In this document: positions 9,271 to 19,994 of the stretch, one piece after another
Numbering within the stretch: position 1 is the first letter of the stretch
Layout of the letters: each line of letters opens with the position of its first letter
Origin: Rhipidocladum racemiflorum
Lineage: Eukaryota; Streptophyta; Magnoliopsida; Poales; Poaceae
Direction of reading: 5' to 3'
Length of the DNA: 64,000 bases
Assembly: GCA_036346355.1 (NCBI GenBank)
Contig: CM070591.1
Coordinates: forward strand, 21,870,001-21,934,000
Notes under the pieces: model-generated
Seen by the model: the letters and a program-made list of their open reading frames with translations, nothing else
Database searches by the model: none
Told to the model about the DNA's origin: nothing
Made by a program: the position numbers and the translations under genes

Positions 9271-10310
9271 ATCTAATCTAGGGAGCCACCCCCGGGACTC
9301 TGCTGATTCACTCGAATGCGTGGTGCAACTTAAGTGAATCAAAGGAACCTCAGGTGTTCTACATATGTGCCGGTGTTGGCCCCAGTATAGCAACCAACAT
9401 GCGCAACGATGCCCAACAGTTTGTATCACAACACATACACAAATAGCGAAAGCATAAGCATAATTACATACCAAAAGTTAGGACTACTATCCAAAATGAC
9501 ATATTTAGTGTTGTTACATCAAAGTGGTAGCAGAAAACATAAAACAACAACAAAAGGACAGCGTGGTATGCCCCAAACCCTCAAGCAACCAACTGGAAGC
9601 AAGGACGTGCATCTAGCCACTAGCGTCGTTGAAAGTTGCGCGATAAAAATCTTCGGGCAACACCTCATCCTAACTTGCAGCAAGTGGACAAACCAATTGA
9701 GTACAATGAGTGAGTGTACTCACACAATAATGTATATGTAAATGTGAAGTTCTAGCTACATGTGGCTGCTATGTCAAGGGAGAGCTACATTGGCTAAATT
9801 TCAGCGCTAGGTAATATTTTTGAAAGCATAAACATGTATAGATTTCAATTGCTATTTTTGTAAACATTTTCAAATTTTGATACATAGTAAATCATCATCA
9901 TCTCACCATAATAACAGCCATCACATATTTGTATCATGCCTCCAAGCATTCTCCGAATCATGAGTTCCAGCGCTCATGATCGGTTTGCACACATGAGTAC
10001 TCCAATACTCGTGAAATTTTCCACACCCATCCCATCCTTATCAAGTCCTTAATACTCGCTTGGTGGCTAACAACAACAAGCATTGTCCTTGACCATGGAC
10101 AAGGCTATTCGAATAGTTTAAACTATGCAGAGGTACGACTTTATCCACACAACACACCACACTCATAAGCTAAGCTATTAGCACATTTCCTTCACTGTGA
10201 CCCTTGATCCCGCGTGCCCAGTGCTCTCTGTGTGTGTGGATCAAGGAGTACATCCATTGTTGAACATCCCTAACACTCCACAAAATTTGAGGGATCCAGA
10301 TGGACATTCC

Positions 10311-10385
10311 TTGATGCTTCACTAAGTTCAAGGAATGCCGACGGATATTCCTTGACGCTTCACTAAGCTGAAGGAATTCCGAGGA
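10311..10385. repeat. Imperfect tandem repeat of about 37 bp
   Basis: Two units read GGACATTCCTTGATGCTTC and GGATATTCCTTGACGCTTC, each followed by ACTAAG and a CAAGGAAT/GAAGGAAT half. Each unit also contains an inverted pair, ATTCCTTG and CAAGGAAT. Confidence 0.6.
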
Positions 10386-10848
10386 CTCATGGTTTAAACA
10401 CCCTAGTCATACACAAGTACTTGGCTAAGCCGGTCCCATAAACGGCATGTGGCTCGCACAATAGTTACTTGAAGAGATGGCACTAGGATTCAATCCTGAA
10501 GGTCCTTAGCCAACCTTGCTACACATTAACCACAGTTTGAACAAACATCAACATAATCATTCTTGATCATTGTGACCGATGGACTAAGTCCATATATCGC
10601 ATTTTTCTAACGATATCTCTTAGCACTGCTAGGCTGTTCGCAAAGAACCTATACATAATAATAAACCACCTAAGGCGACAAGGGGATATGGAAGGAACAT
10701 GGCAAGGGGATGACATGACAACATGGCAATAGCTAAGCATTCTACCCAAACATAATTGTAATTGAAAGTAGGCATGTAATTGATAAAAATAACTTGGAAC
10801 ATAATTTGCAAATAGTAGGATCAAGTATGCTCAAGGAATAAGTAGTGC

Positions 10849-10917
10849 CTTGCTGCTCGTTCTTGATATCGTAGACGTAGACGTACTCGGGAGGAGTGCC
10901 CTCCAATGCGTCAACAC
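10849..10917 (-). other. Exon-like island in element D (69 nt)
   Basis: On the minus strand, ATAG| precedes 69 open bases that end AGCAAG|GC. The peptide is acidic (begins VDALEGTPPEYVYV). The phase is the same as in A, G and J. The donor continues CACTA instead of AAGT and is weaker. The acceptor side coincides with the insertion point of E, so it is partly reconstructed by the target-site duplicate. Confidence 0.35.
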
Positions 10918-10995
10918 CTATTGTCGGCGTACTTTACACCAGGGTACTCTCTCCGCTGTGATAAAGTGTGAAGGGCCCACATGACAGTCTGACTA

Positions 10996-11160
10996 CCAAG
11001 CCCTCCTCGCGGGGCGAGGAGGCCCACGTGGCAACGTGGCGAGCAGCCTGGCGGCAAAGCCCTCCTCATGGGGCGAGGAGGCCTACGTGGCAACGTGGCG
11101 AGTAGCCCGGCGACCAAGCCCTCCTCGCTGGGCGAGGAGGCCCGCATGGTGCCCGGTGGG
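10996..11160. repeat. Three tandem ~59-bp hairpin units in LTR
   Basis: Each unit begins AAGCCCTCCTCG, turns through GGGG or TGGG, returns as GCGAGGAGGCC and ends CACGTGGCAACGTGGCGAG. Each can fold into a GC-rich hairpin about 21 nt long. A fourth fragment, AGCGAGGAGACCCACGTGGC, follows near 11195. Confidence 0.8.
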
Positions 11161-11508
11161 AAGGGGGGCGACCACTCCCCAATGGGTCCCACCTAGCGAG
11201 GAGACCCACGTGGCACCCTAGTGATAGGGCAAAGCGGAGAAGCCGAGGGAGGCTTCGCCTCGAAGTCTCCTTCCCTTGAATACTGTGTCAGGATATTTAA
11301 TGTAGAGATACACTGCCGATTCGACAACGCCCCATGCCTCTGACACTTCACGCCTAAGCTGTCGTGGGAAGTGCGCTTCCCTGATGGCCCGTGTGCAGTG
11401 GTTCGGTGGCACAAAGAATGAGGCTCATGGGATGAAATGGCATTAATGGATGTAATAAATGAGCCACAAGTCAGCATAGTGTCACCCCCTGCCCGAGCCG
11501 ACCTTGAG

Positions 11509-11516
11509 TATATAAG
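11509..11516 (+). promoter_or_regulatory. TATA box of element E LTR
   Basis: TATATAAG followed by AGCGGCTCGG. It lies about 590 bases into the LTR, a normal place for the U3/R border. Confidence 0.65.
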
Positions 11517-11931
11517 AGCGGCTCGGTGCGTGGGGTTGGGGGATGGAGAGGAAAAAGAGGTCGGGCTATCCAGGTTCTGGGCAAGAGGCATTCGATTCTG
11601 GTTTTGGACGAATACTCCTCGAGGTGGAACTTAGCTCATACGCCCGCGAGGGATCCACCCACTGTCCAGGGGGGAGCTCATCCCCTGGTTAGATCTTAGA
11701 GTACAAGAGCTGTAACCAGGAAAACAAAAGGATTATAACGAAGATCTAAGGCAGGACGTAGGGCTATTACCCACACCGGGGGCCCGAACCTGGGTATAAT
11801 GGTGGTGTCTACTGTTCCTCTTCCTGGGACCGCTGGGGTTGAGCGATTAGGGTTAGTCACCGCAAAGATGCACCCTCTATCGAACTAAATCCTCCCTCTC
11901 GGGAGGATCCTGTCGCTAAAAAACGTCGATA

Positions 11932-11951
11932 GGGGCACACCAGGTAGGGGG
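11932..11951 (+). other. Primer-binding site region of element E
   Basis: GGGGCACACCAGGTAGGGGG resembles the TGGCGCGCCAGGTAGGGG start that follows RIRE2-type LTRs. It is not the Met-tRNA type used by the other elements here. Confidence 0.55.
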
Positions 11952-12002
11952 CTAGCGGTTGGCTTGCCCTGATCTAGCTCCAGTCGGTTCTGGCTAATCG
12001 AC

Positions 12003-12907
12003 GTGTTGGTCCGCTCATCAGGTGGATGGCGGGTTCTCATGAGTCACCGCTACTCACGACGGGAGCTGTCAACGTTCCAGAGCCGTCCCACCACTCTCGT
12101 AGAGCAGGGGACGGTCCCACACCGTCCCTCATGGGAGGCAATGACGCCTCTCTGGGGGCGGCAGGGCTTCCGATCCGAAGACGGCTGGCCATGGAGGAGG
12201 CCACCTCGGCCTAGAATCTGCATTCAGCATGTCTACTCCCGAGCCGCCCCCCGGTGGAGCTTGCAGGAGACTCCCCGGCTGCGCCGTGGCTACGAGACAT
12301 CGCTCGTCTCATGGATGCGGCCCAGCTTCAGGCGGAGGCGTCTGTCTGGTCTCCGACCGGTAGGACTCCCCCCTCAATGGGGCATGCTCACACTACTCAA
12401 GCCTCGAGTCATCCAAACAAGGGTCGCGCTGGCCAGGAGGGCCAGAGCAGAAACCAGGGCACCAGAGGCATGGTCCCCAGCCCCGCAAGGGGCCGCGAGG
12501 ACCTAAGGGCTCATTTGGAGGGACGTCGCCGACAGCGCAGTGGTGATTCGTGTCATCACTTGCGGCGCCGTCTTTCTCGGGAGTTCGAACACGTTCAGCG
12601 GGTGGCTTTCAGGGATGAGAGTTCCCCCCGTGACCCTTCTTTCTGGAGCTCGGAGGAGGTCAACTCCTCCGACTCTCCGGGGAGTTGCCATCGGCATTCC
12701 CCGGCGCGCTCCCCGTGCTAGGATACAGCGGCGCTGGGTGACTCCCCCTACAACGCCGTGTGGCGTGGCCCGAGAGGTTCCGCTCGACATCCCTCGAGAA
12801 GTATGACGGTACCACCAACCCGGAAGAGTTCTTGCAGATCTACACTACGGTGGTGCGTGCCGTGGGCGGCTCCGAGAAGGTCATGGCGAACTACTTTCCC
12901 ACGGCCT
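12003..12907 (+). pseudogene. gag, N-terminal part (element E)
   Basis: Open stretches in two frames (12026-12214, 12254-12721) are rich in Arg, Pro and Ser, as in the variable N-terminal part of RIRE2-like gag. The conserved core begins just before the break: SLEKYDGTTNPEEFLQIYTT and VMANYFPTAL. This resembles the capsid start of plant gypsy gag. Several frameshifts separate the pieces. The sequence stops at element F and resumes at 22005. The start codon is uncertain; the Met at 12026 is the best candidate near the PBS. Confidence 0.6.
12903..12907. repeat. Target-site duplication of element F, left
   Basis: GGCCT, identical to 22000-22004 at the other end of the insertion. Confidence 0.95.
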
Positions 12908-14908
12908 TGTAACACCCCGTAAAACTAAACTATAGAACAAGAAAATTTCGACAGCATCTCCCCTAAAAACAGGACATTATGGAAGCATTTCATGATAAGC
13001 AATTCAAACAAGAATATAAGCAATTCAACAATACTAGCGACAACAAGTCTAAGCCAACCGTAAACAAGTATAAGTTTAGACATAACAACAAATAGTCTAA
13101 GTGCAAATAAAATTCAGCAAGCTAATGTATTAAATAAACACTAGTTCATGGGAGTTGTGATGACATTCGAAGGTTTATTGTGTTGCTAGCCCACCCCTCA
13201 TGCTTATGTCTCTTGCACGCTACCTGAAAAACAACAAAACACAAGCAGTGAGATTGGGAAATCTCAGCAAGCAGAACAATTAACACATCATCACATCCAT
13301 CAAGAATTTAACACACCACATGCTTTACTTTCAACACCACAACATTGATTACCACAACCTCAATAAAATGCTCATGCTTGTGCATATGCTTATGCCATGA
13401 TCCTCTTCACCGTGCCCTTTCTCCGGAACACACGGTGTTGTACGGCAGATCGCGCCAAGGCGTCGACAAACTTCCAATGCATGATTATGCAGTTAATGCT
13501 TCATGCATGAATTCATTCATAAACTTCCACATTGAGTTCACATATTTGCATGCCATCATATAACATGGATAGAAAACAAATAACATTGTGATGAACTATT
13601 TAGACAATTCAACCAATAGGCAACATCATTCTTCTCTTTACTCATGGATCAAAGCCAAAACACATCATCACATTGCTAATCTAATTATTGCAATCTTGCT
13701 AGCAGATGATCAAACCATGTATGATTAATGTCATCGGAAAATATAACGAAGGCAATGCAAAACAACGATGTATAGCTCAACCCTAACTCTACTTCCACTT
13801 GCCTTTACCGACGTAGACGACGGAACTAGTTGCGTCCAGAAGGGGCACCACCTGTACAAGCATATTTTCAGTATGTAATAACACCACAATTGATCACACA
13901 ACTCAAATACGCAATTCCTACAACCCGTTCCCCTTTTCCAACACCGAAACCCCGTTCTGTCCGGACCGAACAGCAGCAACCCCCATTCTCTTTTCCGTAT
14001 CTTTCTTTCTACAAAACAAAAAAATATGAAAAAATTACAGGAGCTAGATATTGACGAGATCTACAACTTTCCAGAAGATTATAAATTCTAATTCCTCTGT
14101 TAAATATGCCTAAACAGTCATCCAACACAGTAGATGAAATCTGTTCCCAGATTCTGTTCGTCGGTTTGCAACAGCAATAACTCTCAGAACACTTCCCCAA
14201 AAATTCTGAAAAAATTACAGAAGCTAGGTCTCGACGATATCTACAACTTTCTAGTTATAGGTTTTTGCAGGAAAAATCACCTATGCCACGAAAAACGCGA
14301 AACAATCCGTGCTGCACAAATCCCCCTTCCAGAAACAGCACCACGTGAACATCTACCCTTCTCCCCCAACAAGATCCATCCAAAACCCTCACCACCAGAT
14401 CTAATACACTCCTAATCCCTAGGTAAAACAGAGGTAAAAGTTTGGGAATTTTACCTAGTGATCTCCCTTGCGAACCCACGAAGAACACGCGAAGAACCCC
14501 GAATCGGCGATCTGCTCGTCCTCCACGCCTCCACGGAGTCGCTCCTCACCTTCTCCTTCGCGATTCGCGGTGGATCTTGAGCCACCACGTGGGGAGAGGA
14601 AGGGGAGGGAGAGGTGGCTGCTAGGGGAGGGAGAGGGAGTGGGAGAGGCGCCTAGGGTTTGGGGGTGTGGCCGGCCACAGGGGGGGGGCGCACCACTAGT
14701 GGGCCGGCCCACTAGGGGGGGTGGGATGTGGAGGTGGGAGGAGAGATTCCCGGTCCAGGCCCAGGTTTTCTTCGGCCTTTTATTCCCTATCCCAAAACCC
14801 AAAATAAAAAATTAAAATGCAGCATTTTCTTCAATTGTTTCATTCCCCGACAATTCCGTCAATCCTCTCCGAAACAAAAACAAGGAAGAAAAGTTCTAGG
14901 GCATCACA
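12908..14908 (-). repeat. 3' LTR of element F (2001 bp)
   Basis: The plus strand runs from TGTAACACCCCGTAAAAC to AGGGCATCACA and is followed by the PPT. The minus strand therefore starts TGTGATGCCC. Frames in 14255-14815 on both strands repeat at 21345-21893 and belong to the LTR, not to genes. On the minus strand GTACAG|GTGGTG...AAAG|GCAAGT near 13807-13855 resembles the splice-like pair of the B/H LTR. Confidence 0.95.
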
Positions 14909-14923
14909 TTCTCCCCTCCTTAA
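14909..14923 (-). other. Polypurine tract of element F
   Basis: On the minus strand this reads TAAGGAGGGGAGAA directly before the LTR start TGTGATGCCC. Confidence 0.8.
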
Positions 14924-14955
14924 AAAGGATTCGTCCCCGAATCTACTTCTTTTAG

Positions 14956-15510
14956 CTACAGACCAAAAAGGAAAAAGGAAGGCAAAAGGTAAACCACGAC
15001 TTACCCCAGCGTCCTCAAATAGCGTAGGGTACTTCTTCCGCATCTGGTCTTCAGGTTCCCAAGTTGCCTCCCGCTCAGACTGATTGGTCCACAAAACTTT
15101 CACAAAGCGGATGGTTCTCCTCCTCATGACTCGCTCCGAAGAGTCTAAAATTCGAAGTGGATGGCACTCCAAAGTCAAATCTTGCTCAAGCAGTAATCGG
15201 TTCCAAGTCAATCTTATGCTCTGGGTCATGGAGATACTTAGTAACATAGAGACATGGAAGACATCATGCACTCCCTTCAAAGAGTCCGGCAACTCCAAAC
15301 GGTATGCCAAACTGCCCACCCGAGCCACCAGCTGAACGGACCAATGTACCTCGGGCTAAGCTTGCCGGTGGTACCAAAACGAACAACACCCTTTGATGGA
15401 GATACCTTGAGAAGGACTTGATCACCCACTACAAACTCCAAATCTCGTCTCCTGTTATCGGCATAACTCTTCCGACGGCTCTGAGCAGCCAGAGATTTCA
15501 CCGTATCTCT
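14956..15510 (-). pseudogene. Integrase C-terminus and chromodomain (element F)
   Basis: One minus-strand frame (15501-15277) reads KSLAAQSRRKSYADNRRRDL, VGDQVLLKVSP and LSPRYIGPF. A second (from 15328) reads ARVGSLAYRLELPDSLKG, VHDVFHVSML, then ILDSSERVMRRRTIRFVKVL and EATWEPEDQMRKKYPTLFED. The last blocks are a plant chromovirus chromodomain, with the aromatic residues of the WTNQSEREATWE segment present. The frames are separated by one missing base within GPFQ/LVARVG, where the surrounding bases read TTCAGCTGG. Chromodomains of this kind guide integration into heterochromatin. Confidence 0.82.
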
Positions 15511-15519
15511 TGCACCTTC

Positions 15520-16297
15520 TCAAAGGTCTGTTGAACCCAATCCGACCCTGCAATGATTTTTCTCCAATCGTATCCCAGCAAAGTGGAGAAACACACTTTC
15601 GACCATAAAGCGCCTCGAATGGAGCCATTCGAATACTAGCCTGCAATCAATATTGTAAGCAAACTCTACCAAGGCCAAGTGATCCTCCCAACTTCCCTTC
15701 CAAGATAGAACACATGCTCGAAGCATGTCCTCTAGAGTCTGGATGGTCCGCTCAGACCGGCCATCTGTCTGAGGATGAAAAAGATGTCTTTGAGAGAGTT
15801 TTGTTCCCAAAGCACTATGCAAGCTCTGCCAAAACAGGGACACAAATATAGTGTCTCGATCGGAGAATCGATTTAGGCACACCATGGAGTCTAAGCACTT
15901 CCTTCATGTACAAGGGAACTAGATCTAGTGCCGAATTGGTCGTCTTCATTGGAATAAAATGTACGAACTTAGTGAGTCTATCCACAACCACCCAAATGGC
16001 ATCTCTACCTCGCGGTGAGCGGGGTAACCCAATCACAAAGTCCATAGTGATGTGTTCCCACTTCCATTCTGGAATTTCCAAAGGCTGTAACAGACCGGCA
16101 TGTCTCTTATGCTCAGCTTTTACCTGTTGGCACACTCCACAAGAAGCCACATACTTGGCAATATCCATCCTCATCCTCTTCCACCAAAAACTCTGTTTCA
16201 GATCCCGATACATCTTGGTCTCACTAGGATGAACGGAATACGGAGTCCTATGGGCTTCCCTTAGAATGTCCATCTTCACATCCGATTTCTGAGGCAC
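15520..16297 (-). pseudogene. Integrase zinc finger and catalytic core (element F)
   Basis: The minus-strand frame from 16297 has the HHCC finger (His in LREAHRTPYSVHP, Cys pair in ASCGVCQQVK) and the first catalytic Asp in ITMDFVIGLP, then VVVDRLTKFVHFIP. A frameshift near 15830-15880 moves to a frame with FSDRDTIFVSLFW (second Asp) and TDGRSERTIQTLEDM (Glu). The three catalytic residues are all present but in two frames. Spacing between modules is normal for the family. Confidence 0.85.
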
Positions 16298-17068
16298 ACA
16301 AAGACGGCCTCTAAACCGAATAGAACCATGCTCGTCTATACTGAATTCCGAGGGTTTCCCTCTGAAATCCTCCGCCGAACCTCCTGAAGCAAACGATCAT
16401 GCAATCGAGCCTCATGCACTCGCTCGGGTATGCAAGGCGAGCGATCATCGAGTCTCATTTTGCGCAACCCCAAGAAACAAGAAGTGACCTGTCCTCTTTC
16501 CAACTCTGCAACCAAAGGCACAGCAGTCTTGGGGACTCCGTTCTACTCAAGGCATCCGCCACAACATTAGCCTTGCCGGGATGATACGGATCGACACATC
16601 GAAGTCCTTTATCAATTCCAACCATCTACGTTGTCGCATGATTCAGCTCCATTTGGTGAATATATATTTGAGGCTCTTATGATCGGTGAAAATATCACAA
16701 GACTCCCCATAAAGATAGTGCCTCCACAATTTCAAGGCAAAAACCACAGGCTAACTCGAGATCATGGGTGGGATAATTACTGCTCATGAGTCTTTAGCTG
16801 TCTTGAAGCATAAGCAATGACACAGCCTTCTTGCATGAGCACACAACCCAAACCAATCCTCGAGGCATCTGCATACATCAGATAACGCTTGCCACTCACG
16901 AGGCAAGGATAAAATAGGTGCATTGACCAGTTTGCTCTTTAGCGTCTCGAAACTGGCCTCACATTCCCTCGACCAGATGAAAGGAACCCCTTTACGAGTG
17001 AGCCTTGTCATCGGCTTAGCTATGATAGAGAAATTATGCACGGCGCCGGTAATAACCTGCCAACCCAA
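16298..17068 (-). pseudogene. RNase H region (element F)
   Basis: Minus-strand fragments read AKPMTRLTRKGVPFIWSREC, ETLKSKLVNAPILSLP and then, in shifted frames, DVCRC...DWFGLCAH (the expected YTDASKDGLGCVL block is broken). Downstream, LERGQVTSCFLGLRKMRL and ERVHEARLHDRLLQEVRR match the tether between RNase H and integrase. The 16560-16790 part carries only out-of-frame homology (CDIFTDHKSLKYIFTK-like). The enzyme cannot be made as read. Confidence 0.7.
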
Positions 17069-17762
17069 GGAAACTCCTGATTTCCGTCACACTAGACGGT
17101 CTTCGCCATTCAACCACAAAGCGGCAACCTTCTTTGGGTCAATCAGACACCACTTTGGTTGATGACATGCCCAAGGAAGCTCACCTCCGACAACCAGAAG
17201 GCGCACTTCTTGAGTTTGGCATAGAATTGATTCTTACGAAGAGCTTCCAAAACTAGACCAAGATGCACGGCGTGCTCCTCCTCGGACTTCGAGTAGACAA
17301 GAATGTCGTCAATGAAGACGACAATAAAGTCATCAAGATATTCATGGAGCATCCTGTTCATTGCTTCCATAAAGACGGCAGGAGCATTCGTTAGTCCAAA
17401 AGACATGACTACAAATTCAAAATGCCCATACCTTGTGTTGAAAGCCGTCTTTTCAATATCCTCCTCCTTAATCCGCAACTGATGATACCCAGATTGCAAA
17501 TCAATCTTGGAGAATACTTTGGCACCCCTTAATTGATCAAAAAGATCATCAATACGAGGCAATGGGTACTTGTTCTTAATGGTAACTTGATTGAGCGCCC
17601 GGTAGTCCACACATAGCCGCTTGGTGCCATCTTTCTTCTCCACGAACAAGACCGGGGCCGCCCAAGGAGACGAGCTCACTCTAATAAACCCCTTAGCCAG
17701 GAGTTCATCCAATTGCCTCTTCAACTCAACTTGTTCTATTGGAGCCATCCTAAGACGGGGTT
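17069..17762 (-). pseudogene. Reverse transcriptase domain (element F)
   Basis: A 201-codon open stretch (17748-17143) carries the RT fingers and palm: APVLFVEKKDGTKRLCVDYR, KYPLPRIDDLFDQL, FSKIDLQSGYHQ (first catalytic Asp), VMSFGLTNAPAVFM and FIVVFIDDILVYSK (the Asp pair). The motifs are intact and in order, and the frame reaches SFLGHVINQSGV before a frameshift. This is the best preserved enzyme domain of the element. RT copies the element RNA into cDNA in cytoplasmic particles. Confidence 0.9.
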
Positions 17763-18594
17763 TTATAGATTGGCCTCGTGCCAGAACAAGATCAATACGG
17801 AAAATAGTCTCCCGCCTGGGGGCAATCCCGGAAGCTCACTGGGAAACACATCCGGATAACGGCAAACTATGGCAATGCCCTCCAAACTCTTCTCTTCCTC
17901 TCGACCCTCAACCATGGACCGAGAGGACCCTGATTTCAACATCTGCGAGTTTGGGAATAGCTTACACAAGAAGGAGAGGGAGTACCGCATAGCACTCCCT
18001 GGAAAGTTATCTCTTGCCCGGAAGGAGCATGCAAAGTAACTGGCCCTCCAAGCACAATCAATCACCGCCTGGTCTTTGGGATAGCCACCCATGCCGAGGA
18101 TAACATCAAAGCGGCTCCAAGGAGATCACCACCAGATTCGCCATGAACACCTCGTCGGCTAACGTAAATTGAAAGCCCTGACAGACCCTCGAACTAGAAA
18201 TCAAGCCTTGCGGTGCACTAACCACCACGGCATCACCCAAACTCTGCACGCATGCAGACCGGCCCGAACAACAAAATCCACAGAGACAAACGAGTAGCTA
18301 GCGCCGAGTCGAACAACACACCGGGCAACCACGAATTAACAGAAATAGTACTGTCACCACATTGCCCACGATCCGCATCCCGAAGAGGGCAAAGCGTGGA
18401 CTCCGGGGTAGATCGAGATGGTGCAGCCTTCGCATCTGGATACGTCGGCGCAGGACCCACGGCGAAGTCCGGAGGAAGATGGCGGTGGAAGGCTGGGGCA
18501 TCCAAGTAAGTCCCTGAGTGGCGCCGGGTAGAACGAGGGAGTCGGAGTAGGCGCCGGAGGTGCCGCAAAGTAGGAGCTGATGGCAACATATGCA
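17763..18594 (-). pseudogene. Protease and linker region (element F)
   Basis: Minus-strand pieces read TISVNSWLPGVLFDSA near 18350, which aligns with the aspartic-protease block LFDSGATHSF, then ERVHG-type linker and CRYPDVFPSELPGLPPGG just before RT. The Asp of the active site is seen; the following Ser-Gly becomes Ser-Ala and the frame then shifts. The protease would cut Gag-Pol in the particle. Confidence is moderate because the frame breaks several times. Confidence 0.6.
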
Positions 18595-19674
18595 TCACGC
18601 CTCCTCGACGCTGTCCGCTGGTGAAGATATCACCGGCTCCCAACGCAGCTTGCCGTTGGGGTTCTTCCAGCACACCACATCCTTGTGATCCTCCCGACCA
18701 CGATGGTGCACCTTCCCTTCCACGAGCACTCGGCTGCGGCGATGGGAATCGCCACAACGGAAACATACCATCCCCATGCCAGGAGTGACTATGGCACGAT
18801 CGGGCGCACCTCCCCGAGGTGTCTTTCGAGTAGGACGGTCACCATAGGGCTGGTGACGAAAATTCTTCCCCTTCTTATTCCAAGTACCAGAGGATTGGCC
18901 CTTCTTCTCTGGAGGGCCCTTAACCTGCTCTCCTGTGGCAGGTTTGCGATGCTCTTCGGTGTAGTTCAGCTGCAGCTCTACACCCAGAGCTTGCTCCACC
19001 ATTGTCCGGAAATCGACAATGGGGAAAGCGCCCAGCATATGGCGAATGGCAGGATGGAGTCCCTGCCGGAACCGCCTTGCCTTCTCCACCTCGTCACGTG
19101 CCACATGGGGCACAAAATGTACGATCTGGTTGAAGCCAACCTCGTACTCCGCCACAGTCTTCTTGTCTTGGGCATACTGTCCCAAGTCAATTTGCATCTT
19201 GTCGAGGAAGGTGGCGGGGTAGAACCTCCTCTCAAATTGCCGGACAAACTCCTCCCAAGAGGGGTCACCTTGCGCACCCCTCGAGGACAGCACACCCCTC
19301 CACCAGATTTGGGCTTCTCCCTTCAAGAGCTGTGCTACAAAGCAAACACGATCTTGCGCCGCCACCTCAAAAGCGTCCAGCTGCAACTCCATAAAGGACA
19401 GCCAATCCGCCGCCTGGATCGGAGTTCCCGCACCATCAAAGCTGTCGATCTCGGCCCAACCCACTCTCGCAGCTTGATGCCACCGCCGCCGCGCCGACAC
19501 CGGGCGCAGGGCGGCCGGTGCGCCGCCTCGCCTCGCGCAACTCCTCCCGCATCGCTCTCATGGCGGCCACTAACTCCGCCCGAAACACCACCTCGGCTGG
19601 GTAGTCTCGGCTGCCTCCGACGGCTCGGGAGCGTTGCCTCCCGAACGACCTGTCGCGCGCGTCCTCGGTGGCAT
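18595..19674 (-). pseudogene. gag (element F)
   Basis: A Met at 19674 starts MPPRTRATGRSGG, a common opening for chromovirus gag. After two frame changes a 301-codon stretch from 19500 gives the capsid: GTPIQAADWLSFMELQLDAF, LLKGEAQIWWRGV, SWEEFVRQFERRFYPATF and KTVAEYEVGFNQIVHFVP. A zinc-knuckle start follows, VCFRCGDSHRRSR. The knuckle has the first two Cys and His but the last Cys is missing because of a nearby frameshift. Gag forms the virus-like particle and packages RNA. Confidence 0.82.
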
Positions 19675-19980
19675 ACTGTACCCAACAAGCCGCAAACAAA
19701 CAGTCACACCAACAAGAACATAAGCAGCTGAAACACCAACAATCAAACCATAAGTATAATCGAACATACGCATGCCATGCAATGCAGCCCATCCCATCCT
19801 AATAGTGCAAGTGTGTCAATTTTAAAGTTGATTAACAATCCTATTCCGTATTAAAAGTTTTATTACCCTATGGCAATTTAAAGAGTTATACCTAAGCAAT
19901 GTTACTAATTTCACACAGCAAAATTTTAGTTCATGTTAGAATATCTCTCCTAAACTCATACACCAAGGACCTAAAACCTG

Positions 19981-19992
19981 GCTCTGATACCA
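19981..19992 (-). other. Primer-binding site of element F
   Basis: The minus strand reads TGGTATCAGAGC, two bases inside the 5' LTR. It matches the initiator Met-tRNA end. Confidence 0.9.
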
Positions 19993-19994
19993 AC

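Larger units (their letters stand above)
9271..10921 (-). mobile_element. Unassigned LTR-like DNA (element D)
   Basis: No coding frame is convincing. On the minus strand a stretch near 10100-10150 resembles the conserved LTR segment of A, G and K (CCTCTGCA...ACTATTCGAATAGCC), and 10849-10917 is an exon-like island like those of A, G and J. It is therefore probably part of a long LTR of another gypsy family on the minus strand, perhaps the LTR of the gag remnant beside it, but I could not find a PBS between them. Element E interrupts it at 10921/10922. Confidence 0.45.
10922..11931 (+). repeat. 5' LTR of element E (about 1.0 kb)
   Basis: It starts TGTCGGCG. The right end is set by the PBS that follows and is uncertain by a few bases (ends near CGTCGATA). 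It holds three hairpin repeats (10996-11160) and TATATAAG at 11509-11516. The left target site would be CCTAT (10917-10921); its partner has been deleted. Confidence 0.75.

Noticed and set aside
14442..14815. 115-codon frames on both strands, repeated at 21532-21893
   Set aside because: They are the two LTRs of element F. Repetition reflects LTR identity, not a gene family. The + and - frames are shadows of GC-rich sequence.
18685..19731. 348-codon plus-strand frame in element F
   Set aside because: It lies opposite gag, whose capsid motifs are clear on the minus strand. The plus-strand product has no domain and uses antisense codons.
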